DNA of 30,598 nucleotides from positions 1 through 30,598 of the IMG/VR virus record IMGVR_UViG_3300033991_000067. The stretch is one strand, 5' to 3'. The stretch comes from a virus. Under the pieces are notes generated by a model. The model worked only from the letters and a program-made list of their open reading frames with translations, made no database searches and was not told the origin of the DNA. Shown here piece by piece: positions 1 through 7,177 of this stretch (positions are counted from its first letter, which is position 1; the number at the start of each line of letters is the position of its first letter). A program made the position numbers and the translations under genes.

Positions 1-470
1 AATAGGAGTGTTTTAGTGTTACCACTGCCTGTAGGTGTTGATACTGTGCTTCTTGTTTGCAAACGAATGTAACCAGTATATCCCGAAACTCCAGAAGCTC
101 CATAAACTATAGTTGCTGCACCTTCTGCTGAATTAATTGCTAAAGCTGCTCCTTCTGTTATAGGAACATCAGAATCAGCATTAGGTGTCTCAGATGGTGT
201 AGCATAAGCTACATTAGCTGCTGCTTTTATTGCTTCTCCTGTAACATAAGCTCCTGCACTTTTCCAAAAAAGCATATTACTTATTGTTGTCCAAGTTCCA
301 GTAAATTTACATCTTATGTATTTCTCATAAGACGCATTTCCTCTAACTATTGGATTACTTGCAGGAACTAAATTAGCAGAATCAATAGAACCAAAATTAA
401 CATTACTAATATCTAAAGTTTCTGTCTCGGATACTGTATTTGATTCACAAAAATGATGAACACTTGCCAT
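1..470 (-). CDS. Virion structural protein, partial (3' end off the window)
   Basis: An open frame starts at ATG 470 behind a strong GAGGAGG ribosome binding site and runs off the left edge, so about 156 N-terminal residues are visible. It begins MASVHHFCESNTVS and is rich in Ala, Ser and Thr. It contains the stretch VAYATPSETPNAD and a beta-rich segment GYTGYIRLQTRS. These resemble the C-terminus of the 209-aa protein at 1080-1709 (SYATPSAETFCLTVRYTYL), so the two may be relatives in a family of small beta-rich tail or baseplate proteins. It lies downstream of the tape measure and distal tail genes, where siphophages carry baseplate and receptor-binding components. The specific function is not recognised; virion role is inferred from context. 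Confidence 0.75.
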   Translation of the reverse strand, partial: MASVHHFCESNTVSETETLDISNVNFGSIDSANLVPASNPIVRGNASYEKYIRCKFTGTWTTISNMLFWKSAGAYVTGEAIKAAANVAYATPSETPNADSDVPITEGAALAINSAEGAATIVYGASGVSGYTGYIRLQTRSTVSTPTGSGNTKTLL

Positions 471-559
471 AGTTATTTGTCCTCCTCTTTATTTAATTTC
501 TTTGCGAAATATTGTTTCCAATAGTATCTATTTATATTATTGCCATTTGTTTTTTCATC

Positions 560-697
560 TTATTTTATAAATTTTCTAATTAATTCATCTGTTTTATCTT
601 TCATTTCATTTAAAGTGGCTTCTTTGGGCAAATTTCCCTCTAAAAGTTTCCTAATCAAAAATAAAGTACGTTCAATAAATTCATGTCTTTGTACCAT
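560..697 (-). CDS. Small hypothetical protein, 45 aa (possibly truncated by an in-frame TAA)
   Basis: The frame starts at ATG 697, and its ribosome binding site AAAGGA lies inside the last codons of the 122-aa gene upstream. The product begins MVQRHEFIERTLFLIRKLLEG, is charged and probably alpha-helical, with no recognised domain. After the TAA at 560-562 the same frame stays open for 28 more codons (DEKTNGNNINRYYWKQ and on). It stops at 473-475, just over the ribosome binding site of the next gene. In such a compact operon this suggests an original gene of about 74 residues that now holds a nonsense codon, or a stop that is sometimes read through. Function unknown. Confidence 0.55.
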   Translation of the reverse strand: MVQRHEFIERTLFLIRKLLEGNLPKEATLNEMKDKTDELIRKFIK

Positions 698-698
698 T

Positions 699-1067
699 TT
701 ATAATCCTTTTTTCCATCCTATCGGATTTAATGAATTAACGTACTTATCTTCTTTATCTAAAATTTCTAAATTAATATTGTTATTTTTTAAATTAATCTT
801 GTAATGTAAAATTTTATTTTCTCTTTCTATCAATAAATGAGAAAATTCTAAATTTACAATACCTCTTCGTCCCCCTGTTATATCTTCGGTTACTTCAATA
901 TAATGATAAATTCTTTTAAAGTTAGCCAAACATAACATATCTCCCGACGGAAGAGAATAAAAAATTGAACGAATTGATTTGTCGGGAATTTCTTGCCATT
1001 TAGTGGTTTTTAAATCTTCACCGATAAATTTAGAATTATCAGAAAAAATTAAAGTAAATAAATTCAT
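699..1067 (-). CDS. Hypothetical phage protein, 122 aa
   Basis: The gene starts at ATG 1067 behind AAAGGA, 12 bases after the stop of the 209-aa virion gene. The protein begins MNLFTLIFSDNSKFIGEDL and alternates short hydrophobic strands with charged turns (for example YHYIEVTEDITGGRRG), as in a small beta-rich domain. There is no signal peptide, membrane segment or cysteine motif. Its place in the distal tail region suggests a virion or tail-assembly role, but I do not recognise the family. Start and frame are well supported by the ribosome binding site and by the tight fit with both neighbours. Confidence 0.7.
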   Translation of the reverse strand: MNLFTLIFSDNSKFIGEDLKTTKWQEIPDKSIRSIFYSLPSGDMLCLANFKRIYHYIEVTEDITGGRRGIVNLEFSHLLIERENKILHYKINLKNNNINLEILDKEDKYVNSLNPIGWKKGL

Positions 1068-1079
1068 TTATAATCCTTT

Positions 1080-1709
1080 CTACAAATAGGTGTATCTTAC
1101 GGTCAAACAAAATGTTTCCGCAGAAGGTGTAGCATAAGATTGTGGAATAACCACTTTACAGTTGCAATACAAATCTTTTGCCCCTGCCAAAACAGCAGAA
1201 TCCAATTCCACATAATTAGATGCTCCTGCTATCGCAGTTCCAGCCCATCCTGCTCCTGGAAGTGCATCGGTAGTTTTTACCGCTTTTACCATTGAATTAG
1301 CAGGTGTTCCCAATCCTAAAACATTTTTATTGGCTGTAGAATGAGCAGAAGTATCCCATGCCTCAAGACGAGGAATGGTAGCAGTAATGCCATCGAATCT
1401 AAAAGCAAATACATATCGTTTATTTTCACCCATACCTTTAACTAAATGAGTATACAGCGAACCTCCAACTGAGTGCGAGTAATCCATGAGCAAACATTTA
1501 GCTATTGTAGTAGCAACAGAATCGCTAATAATTGTAGCATTTTCGTTTAATTCGTCAGCAGTTGGCTCATGCGTCATTAAATCATCTAACGTTGCCGACC
1601 AAATAAGATAATCATTCGTTAAATCGACATCAATATAATCTGCTGGCGTAGTAGTGTAAGAAACATCAGCATCGACATAATTCACAGAAAAAATCATAGC
1701 AGTTGCCAT
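1080..1709 (-). CDS. Virion structural protein, 209 aa (distal tail/baseplate region)
   Basis: The start at ATG 1709 follows a strong AGGAGG. The protein begins MATAMIFSVNYVDADVSYTT and is beta-rich, high in Ala, Thr and Tyr, with almost no charge clusters, which is typical of phage virion proteins. It ends in SYATPSAETFCLTVRYTYL, resembling part of the truncated protein at 1-470, so the two are probably related. It lies two genes downstream of the tape measure with one homing endonuclease gene between. A part in the tail tip or baseplate is inferred from gene order only; no catalytic or binding motif is visible. Confidence 0.7.
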   Translation of the reverse strand: MATAMIFSVNYVDADVSYTTTPADYIDVDLTNDYLIWSATLDDLMTHEPTADELNENATIISDSVATTIAKCLLMDYSHSVGGSLYTHLVKGMGENKRYVFAFRFDGITATIPRLEAWDTSAHSTANKNVLGLGTPANSMVKAVKTTDALPGAGWAGTAIAGASNYVELDSAVLAGAKDLYCNCKVVIPQSYATPSAETFCLTVRYTYL

Positions 1710-1722
1710 ATTAAAAAACCTC

Positions 1723-2457
1723 CTATTTTATAATTCTTAAAGATTGTAACTTAATTTTATCTAATATTTCTATCTTAATTTTTGAATATTGTTTCTTAAA
1801 TAAATTAAATTTCTTTTTAGCATCATCTCGCCAGAAACCTTTAATCTCAATATAAGTATCATTTTCTGGCAGATAAAAATCGGGAGTATAGGTTGTATTA
1901 CCCAAGTCGAAAGTTTTTGACTCATAGAGCCATTTAATGTGATTTTCATCTAACCATTTAGCGAATGATATTTCGTAAGAACTTCTCATCCATGTAGATT
2001 TGTATTTATTCCATTTTCCATGAGTAACTTTACCATACATAGGATTATTTTTACCTTTTGTTACCCCTTTTTTCTTCATAGTTAAAGAAATTTTATCTTT
2101 CCAATTTTTTGATTTCTTTATTCCTTTATTATAAGGATAATTTTTCATAAATTTAATATGACATTTGATACATCTTTTATATTTTTTACTTGTTAATTCT
2201 CTACCACATTTGCATTTAGGTAATCCACCTCTCCATGCAGGATTGTTTTTACCTTTCATAAGTATTCTTTGATTTTCTTTATTACAATTTTTACATCTTT
2301 TAACTCTGTAATCACTTAGTTCTTTTTTACAATCTATGCAATAATACTTTTTTAACGTTCTGCCATCTATATACATACCATGATTCTTTCCTTTAAATTC
2401 TCCTCGTTTTGATTTGCAAGAACAACATTGACAGTTTGAATTGGTATGTTTTATCAT
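1723..2457 (-). CDS. Zinc-ribbon PD-(D/E)XK homing endonuclase-like protein (free-standing)
   Basis: A 244-aa protein, basic and Lys/Cys-rich in its N-terminal half. It has several zinc-binding Cys pairs: C9/C11/C14, C40/C43 with C55/C58, and C82/C84 with C96/C99. Repeated GKNNPxWxG/GKNNPMYGK segments follow, as in the NUMOD-type DNA-binding motifs of phage homing endonucleases. The C-terminal domain carries a nuclease signature: E162 in RSSYEISFAKWL, D193 in TYTPDFYLPEND, then E204-x-K206 in YIEIKG. This is a restriction-endonuclease-like PD-(D/E)XK site rather than HNH. It starts at TAATATG, where TAA is the stop of the upstream tail gene, with no ribosome binding site of its own, so translation is probably coupled. 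It is a paralogue of the protein at 27740-28573. Confidence 0.85.
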   Translation of the reverse strand: MIKHTNSNCQCCSCKSKRGEFKGKNHGMYIDGRTLKKYYCIDCKKELSDYRVKRCKNCNKENQRILMKGKNNPAWRGGLPKCKCGRELTSKKYKRCIKCHIKFMKNYPYNKGIKKSKNWKDKISLTMKKKGVTKGKNNPMYGKVTHGKWNKYKSTWMRSSYEISFAKWLDENHIKWLYESKTFDLGNTTYTPDFYLPENDTYIEIKGFWRDDAKKKFNLFKKQYSKIKIEILDKIKLQSLRIIK

Positions 2458-2458
2458 A

Positions 2459-2875
2459 TTAATAGCTAAATACAGTAAATTTTATACGATAAGGCTGAGC
2501 TTCGGTTCTCATATCATCGCTATTTGGAAATTCAATTTGGTCAATTCTTCTCACCGAGTATGCCCAATCCGTTACATAAGTTGCTCCATTCCAATGTTTA
2601 AGTGTTAGAGTCGCTGGGTCAGTAGTTACATTAGTTCTCATTGTTCCCATTAAAGTCGTTAAATCAGCATATCCATCAGCGTCGAATAGAATACCTTCTA
2701 CATTTATCTCTATAGCCTCTTTTCCTGACGGAATTATAATACACCCATCCGCCCTATTTCCCTTAATCACCGTCGCCTTCATTGCTGGCTGAGGGTCTGA
2801 AATAGACTGCACAAGCGGTAAGTTGTAGTCATGTGTTCCATCTGAAAAATTTAAAATTACTACTGTATTCGCCAT
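2459..2875 (-). CDS. Phage tail protein, 138 aa (distal tail region)
   Basis: The start at ATG 2875 follows AAAGGAG. The protein begins MANTVVILNFSDGTHDYNLP and is beta-rich. It has an acidic, hydrophobic core with pattern IEINVEGILFDADGYADL and ends RIKFTVFSY. Its position directly after the tape measure gene is that of a distal tail or tail-tip protein in siphophages (a Dit-like role), and a beginning of a ligand-binding-like domain followed by a strand-rich body is compatible with that. It is much shorter than typical full Dit proteins, so the exact assignment is uncertain. Its stop overlaps the start of the homing endonuclease gene downstream as TAATATG. Confidence 0.7.
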   Translation of the reverse strand: MANTVVILNFSDGTHDYNLPLVQSISDPQPAMKATVIKGNRADGCIIIPSGKEAIEINVEGILFDADGYADLTTLMGTMRTNVTTDPATLTLKHWNGATYVTDWAYSVRRIDQIEFPNSDDMRTEAQPYRIKFTVFSY

Positions 2876-2889
2876 ATTATTTTACTCCT

Positions 2890-5322
2890 TTACTTATATT
2901 CTCTTTTTATATTATAAATTCTTCCCCAAGCATCTTGAAAACTAGCATCGTTTAATACACCTTTTTTTACTTCTTCAGCTAATAATTCAGCCATTTCTTC
3001 TAATGTAGGCATTGCACTTAAATCTACATTTACTTGCATATTTTGAGCACCGATATTAGTAACATTTGTTATTGGTTTTATTTCTTCTCTTGGCATTGTT
3101 GGAGTTAATCCAGCAAACTTTCCTAAAGCCCCTAAAGGACTTAATGTAGCGGTTATCTGTGCTTCAGGAAGGTCATATAATCTTTGTATTATTTTACCTA
3201 TTGCATTTTGCCCTTCTTGAGTAAAAGTATTCCAATATTCCATAATTAAATTTTTATCGTAGGCAGAATTTTCAAATGATTGAACTAATTCTTGAGGATT
3301 CATATTTCTTAACTCTAACATTCTTCTTAATTTTGCTCGTTCAAACATATCGGCTTGCTCGTATTTGGTATAAATGTCGGTATATTGTTGCTGTTGTTTT
3401 TGTAAAATTTGTGTTTTTCGTAATTCTATTTGATTAACTTGTTTTGCTAATCCAATTAATTTTTCTTGAACAAAAGGTTGTTGATTGGTAGTTTGTAATA
3501 TTTTTTCCCAATTTTCTGATAAAACATTAGTCAACATTTCTTGCTTACTTAATTGAGGAACTATTCTATTTTGAATTGCATCTAACGAATTATATTGGTC
3601 AACTATTTTGCTTACTTCATTTGCTATTTCTGCAATCAAAATATCTGATTCGCTATAACCTTCATTAATCAATTTCTGGATAGCAATCTGTTCTTGTATA
3701 TCTCTTTTTTGTAACTCTATTTGGCGTAATAAATTAGAATGAACTTTTATTTCTTCCTTCTTTTTTTCAATGTGTTTTTCAGACCAATCCGTAATTGTTT
3801 TTTCTATTTTTGCTTGTACTGCTCCTTCTTTTGCTAATTCTGCTGCTTTGTCAATTAATCTATCGGCTATATCTAACATATATGTATCTTTAGGATACTT
3901 CATTTGAATTCCTGCCGATAATTCTATAGTTTTTGCTACTGATAATTTTCCAGCCAAACCTTCTTCTATGCTATTCCAAAACTCATTTATATCTTTATCT
4001 ATATCAGATATTTGTTTTTTTACTTCTATAATAGGATGTGCAACAAGTCTAAAAAAACTAGCTATGTTATTTCCTGCTTCTAATGCTCTTTTTGCTAATT
4101 CATCCATTACAATATTTAATTGTTTTAATCCTTCTGCAAAATCTTTAGTTCCTAAAGTTCCAGTTATAAACTGCTCAAAAAGTTGAGTTCTTAATTCTCT
4201 AAAAACTTTCAATTGACCGCTTACACTATTTATAACATCTTCTTGCCTTTTTCTATAATCATCCAATACTCCCATCTGGTCTTTATAACCTTTGGTTGAT
4301 ATATTTAAATTTTCTTGTAATTGGTCATATAAAGCTACCAGTGCTTTTATTGGTTCTCCACCTCTTACTCCACCAAAAATAGTAGAAATAATCTCTTGTG
4401 CAGCAGCAGGAAAAGTCTGTGCTTCTGATAATTGTTTAGTAGCACTTAAAACTTTCATCATTACATCAAATGTAGTATCTAATTGTGGATTCACATAAAT
4501 TCCTAAAGAAGAAGCTAATTTATCAGCGTTGTCTATTAATTTGCTAAATGAAGTCCTTAATAATGTTCCTCCTCTTGACCCTAACATAGCTGCACTATTT
4601 AAAGTAGACAATAAAGCGATAGTTTCATCCATAGTGAGATTCATTGTATTTGCTGTTGGCAAAAACGCTCTTAATGATTCGGTTAAATCTCCTGCTTCGC
4701 CAGCATTAACTTGCCATAATTTATACATTTTAGCTAATTGAACTTCCATTGCTTGTTGAGGAGGAATAGTCTGGTCTACTGTATCTCCTAAAATTTTAAA
4801 AGTCATAGCTAAAATCTTTGCTACTTTAGCAGAATCTTCCTGAGTAGCAATTGCAAATCTTGTTGCTGCTTCAGCCCCTTCCCATGCTTTTTGATAATCA
4901 AAACCAATTGTTCCAAATTGATAAAAAGCATTAGCAATTTTAGTCATAGATTCGCCAGTTTCTTGGGCGAGATTTCTTATTCTACTACCTAAATCAGCCA
5001 TTGCCTCACTCATACTACCAGTTACGCCATGAGTTACTGCTTGGGCTTTTAACATAGCAGCATTAAAATCTTCCATATATTTAAAACCTTCTGAAAATCC
5101 TCTCAAAAAAGACATTATTGCTCCTCTTGCAATCATCCATACTGGAGCAACAATAGCGACTCTACGCATAGCTCGTTCAAAATTGCCCATCTTCTTACTG
5201 GCAGTATCTACTTCTTTAGAACCTTTATCCATAGATTTAAAAACCCGTTCTATCTCAGCCTGAGTTTTTCCTGCATTTTTAGCAGAAAAGATAACATCGA
5301 TTAAATGCTGATATGTAGCCAT
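2890..5322 (-). CDS. Tail tape measure protein (TP901-like), 810 aa
   Basis: The longest tail gene before the distal tail proteins. Residues about 85-350 match the conserved core of TP901-type tape measure proteins: an Ala-rich helical region with LRNLAQETGES, FYQFGTIGFDYQKAWEGAEA, a later GSRGGTLLRTSFSKLIDN, and an LNSAAMLG stretch. A long charged, Gln- and Lys-rich helical region (about 400-700) follows, and the C-terminus is hydrophobic and beta-like. Tape measure proteins set tail length and are ejected with the DNA. At roughly 0.15 nm per residue this would predict a tail in the 120 nm range. The start overlaps the stop of the upstream 110-aa gene as TAATG, with GAGGA just upstream, so translation is coupled. 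Confidence 0.92.
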   Translation of the reverse strand: MATYQHLIDVIFSAKNAGKTQAEIERVFKSMDKGSKEVDTASKKMGNFERAMRRVAIVAPVWMIARGAIMSFLRGFSEGFKYMEDFNAAMLKAQAVTHGVTGSMSEAMADLGSRIRNLAQETGESMTKIANAFYQFGTIGFDYQKAWEGAEAATRFAIATQEDSAKVAKILAMTFKILGDTVDQTIPPQQAMEVQLAKMYKLWQVNAGEAGDLTESLRAFLPTANTMNLTMDETIALLSTLNSAAMLGSRGGTLLRTSFSKLIDNADKLASSLGIYVNPQLDTTFDVMMKVLSATKQLSEAQTFPAAAQEIISTIFGGVRGGEPIKALVALYDQLQENLNISTKGYKDQMGVLDDYRKRQEDVINSVSGQLKVFRELRTQLFEQFITGTLGTKDFAEGLKQLNIVMDELAKRALEAGNNIASFFRLVAHPIIEVKKQISDIDKDINEFWNSIEEGLAGKLSVAKTIELSAGIQMKYPKDTYMLDIADRLIDKAAELAKEGAVQAKIEKTITDWSEKHIEKKKEEIKVHSNLLRQIELQKRDIQEQIAIQKLINEGYSESDILIAEIANEVSKIVDQYNSLDAIQNRIVPQLSKQEMLTNVLSENWEKILQTTNQQPFVQEKLIGLAKQVNQIELRKTQILQKQQQQYTDIYTKYEQADMFERAKLRRMLELRNMNPQELVQSFENSAYDKNLIMEYWNTFTQEGQNAIGKIIQRLYDLPEAQITATLSPLGALGKFAGLTPTMPREEIKPITNVTNIGAQNMQVNVDLSAMPTLEEMAELLAEEVKKGVLNDASFQDAWGRIYNIKREYK

Positions 5323-5654
5323 TATTTATTCCTCTTTTTATACTTTTTTGGAAAAACAAGGTGAATGTCTCTCTCTTTTTTACCTTTTTTTTCTTCGGGC
5401 TTCTCTCTTTTATAATAAGAATATGAATCCCAGTATATTTTATTTTCGATTACTTTTTTTGAAACTTTTTTAAGCATAATATCGGTATATAAATTATTAA
5501 ATATATATAAATAACTTAAAAATATCATCTGAATTTTTGAAAAATTCATATTATTTTCAAAAATTTTTATATTACTTATATCTTTTGCAGCAGAAAAAAG
5601 ATTCTGCATTTCAACAGATTTAGCTAATTCAATTAATGAGTTATCCATTTTCAT
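5322..5654 (-). CDS. Small protein preceding the tape measure (candidate second tail assembly chaperone), 110 aa
   Basis: I place the start at ATG 5654 (MKMDNSLIELAKSVEMQNLF), inside the last codons of the HNH gene; the longer frame reaching back to 5834 would run entirely within that gene. The protein is helical in its first half and very basic at the end (KKGKKERDIHLVFPKKYKKRNK region). Siphophages usually have one or two tail assembly chaperone genes immediately before the tape measure. With the 213-aa gene at 6311-6952 this looks like such a pair, now split by the HNH insertion. The chaperone role is inferred from gene order, not from a recognised domain. Confidence 0.6.
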   Translation of the reverse strand: MKMDNSLIELAKSVEMQNLFSAAKDISNIKIFENNMNFSKIQMIFLSYLYIFNNLYTDIMLKKVSKKVIENKIYWDSYSYYKREKPEEKKGKKERDIHLVFPKKYKKRNK

Positions 5655-6309
5655 AACTTTTTTTAGACCTCGATAAATTCTCTGCCTTCCACAAAGGTCG
5701 CAAGTTTTTATAGTTAAAGCACTTGAATTGTTCACTTGGCTTAGATAAGTCAAAAGAAGCACAAGGTCTAATGTGGTCAATATGCCATTTACCATAATTA
5801 GCCCAAGACATTCTAGGTTTAAAATGTTTCTCAAGATGTTTCTTTAATTTTTCTATAGAGCAACCAAGAAGTTTTATAGTGGATTTAGATTTATTAATTC
5901 CTTTTAAAGCTGACCAAACACGAGTTCTTAAATAACAAGATAATCTAAAATTAATATCAGTTTTCTTTCTATTTTTAATGTGTTTAGTTCGTCGTTCCTT
6001 ATAGTTTTTATGATATTGTTTTATTTCTTCTTTATGTTCTAAACGATAATTTTTTATTTCTTTTTTATGATTTTGACGATATATTTTATATCTTTGTAAA
6101 ATTTGTTCTTTATTGATTTTATAATATTGCTTTGCTTCTTTTTTATGCTCTTGCTGATATTTCGTAATTTCTTGTTTATGTTCTTGGCGATAATTTTTAT
6201 GATACTCTTTTTTTGCTTGTTTACTACATTCTTTAGAGCAACTTTTTTGATTAATGTTGGGGAATTTTACTTTATACTTTTTTTTACATATAGAACATAT
6301 TTTTTTCAT
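5641..6309 (-). CDS. HNH homing endonuclease with basic YxxxHKxE repeats
   Basis: A 222-aa protein. The N-terminus has a small zinc site (C5, C8, C24, C28). Residues about 36-105 are a run of imperfect 11-13-residue units of the form YRQEHKxEIxxY, very Lys/Glu/His-rich, likely a DNA-contacting helical linker. Residues 119-211 form the HNH domain: WHIDHIRPCASFDLSKPSEQ (H176, D178, H179), then N199, N202 and LRPLWKAENL. It starts 1 base after the stop of the 213-aa gene, behind TAGGA. Its last codons (SYENG-stop) overlap the start codon of the 110-aa gene. The C-terminal domain is closely similar to that of the endonuclease at 16187-16882. Confidence 0.88.
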   Translation of the reverse strand: MKKICSICKKKYKVKFPNINQKSCSKECSKQAKKEYHKNYRQEHKQEITKYQQEHKKEAKQYYKINKEQILQRYKIYRQNHKKEIKNYRLEHKEEIKQYHKNYKERRTKHIKNRKKTDINFRLSCYLRTRVWSALKGINKSKSTIKLLGCSIEKLKKHLEKHFKPRMSWANYGKWHIDHIRPCASFDLSKPSEQFKCFNYKNLRPLWKAENLSRSKKSYENG

Positions 6310-6310
6310 T

Positions 6311-6952
6311 TTAAATCCTATAATTTAGAGCCATTGAATAAGTTATTGTTTTTCCAATCAAATCTTCTTCTGCTTTCAAAAAATCTTCTATTTTATTATA
6401 GGCTCTCGTATATTCTTCATTAACTTTTATTTCCAGAGATAAATAAGATAAACATTTTATTACTTGATTTTCTAAAGTTTTTTCAAAAGAATTTTCTAAT
6501 AAATTTGTTTTTTGAATAGACAATCCATTTATTTCTCTTTCTAATTCTTCTATTTCGTCGGCATAGGTTTTGAGTATTGATTCTGGCTCTTTATTTTCTA
6601 ATGCTTCTCCTAATTTCATTCTTTTATCGTTTAATTCGGTTAATAGTTTTTTTACTTTTTCATCTATTTCTTTTTCGATGTCTATTCCTTTTTCTTTGTA
6701 TAATCTAATTAATTCAGATTCAAAAAGGATATTTTTATCTTGCAATAATTCTCCAAACTTGCGTCTGCGAAATAAATCCAATTCGTCTTTATCTTTTTGA
6801 TTGAGTAATCTAACTCGATATTCCTTATCTTTAAAAGAAAAAGATATAGTATTGGTTTTAATCATTTCGGCAACGAGGTCTAATTGATACTTATCATTTA
6901 ATTCCTTTGCCATTTTCTTTGCTTCTTCCTTACGTAATAATTCTTTTTCCAT
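6311..6952 (-). CDS. Candidate tail assembly chaperone, 213 aa
   Basis: The start at ATG 6952 follows AAGGAG, which is formed by the last codons of the 73-aa gene. The protein is almost entirely charged and helical. It begins MEKELLRKEEAKKMAKELND, has a small strand region FSFKDKEYRVRLLNQKDKDE, then long Glu/Lys coils. It ends in a domain with SFEKTLENQVIKCLSYLSLE. The size, helical character and place upstream of the tape measure fit a tail assembly chaperone (the gpG role in lambda). I see no obvious slippery sequence before its stop, and the partner gene is separated by the HNH gene, so a lambda-type G/GT frameshift cannot operate in the present arrangement. Confidence 0.6.
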   Translation of the reverse strand: MEKELLRKEEAKKMAKELNDKYQLDLVAEMIKTNTISFSFKDKEYRVRLLNQKDKDELDLFRRRKFGELLQDKNILFESELIRLYKEKGIDIEKEIDEKVKKLLTELNDKRMKLGEALENKEPESILKTYADEIEELEREINGLSIQKTNLLENSFEKTLENQVIKCLSYLSLEIKVNEEYTRAYNKIEDFLKAEEDLIGKTITYSMALNYRI

Positions 6953-6955
6953 ACA

Positions 6956-7177
6956 TTACTCCTTTTCTTTTTTAAACTCAAATAACATTTTTCCATTAAT
7001 TAAAGAATCATTTATATCCCGAAAAGATTCGTAGATTAATTCCTTACATTCTTTTTTTATTATTTCTTTATCATCAGAAAGCTCGAATCGTTTCATCAAC
7101 TTACCTACGAGCTTCTTGGATTCTGATTCTAACATAAATTTTAATAAATTAAGGTCTAATAATACTTTATTTTCCAT
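6956..7177 (-). CDS. Small acidic/basic helical protein, 73 aa
   Basis: Starts at ATG 7177, overlapping the stop of the LamG protein gene as TAATG, so its translation is coupled. It begins MENKVLLDLNLLKFMLESES and is a highly charged helical protein (KELIYESFRDINDSLING) with no Cys, membrane segment or recognised motif. It sits between a surface LamG protein and the candidate tail assembly chaperone. Function unknown. Confidence 0.65.
   Translation of the reverse strand: MENKVLLDLNLLKFMLESESKKLVGKLMKRFELSDDKEIIKKECKELIYESFRDINDSLINGKMLFEFKKEKE

Noticed and set aside
3968-4186. Plus-strand open frames inside minus-strand genes (also at 4292, 6103, 19847, 23825 and elsewhere)
   Set aside because: Shadows of real genes: no ribosome binding sites, composition follows the complementary codons, no recognisable domains.
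5655-5834. Upstream extension of the 110-aa gene
   Set aside because: It runs inside the HNH gene, whose motifs show that frame to be the real one; likewise for the extensions at 16195-16299 and 15600-15659.
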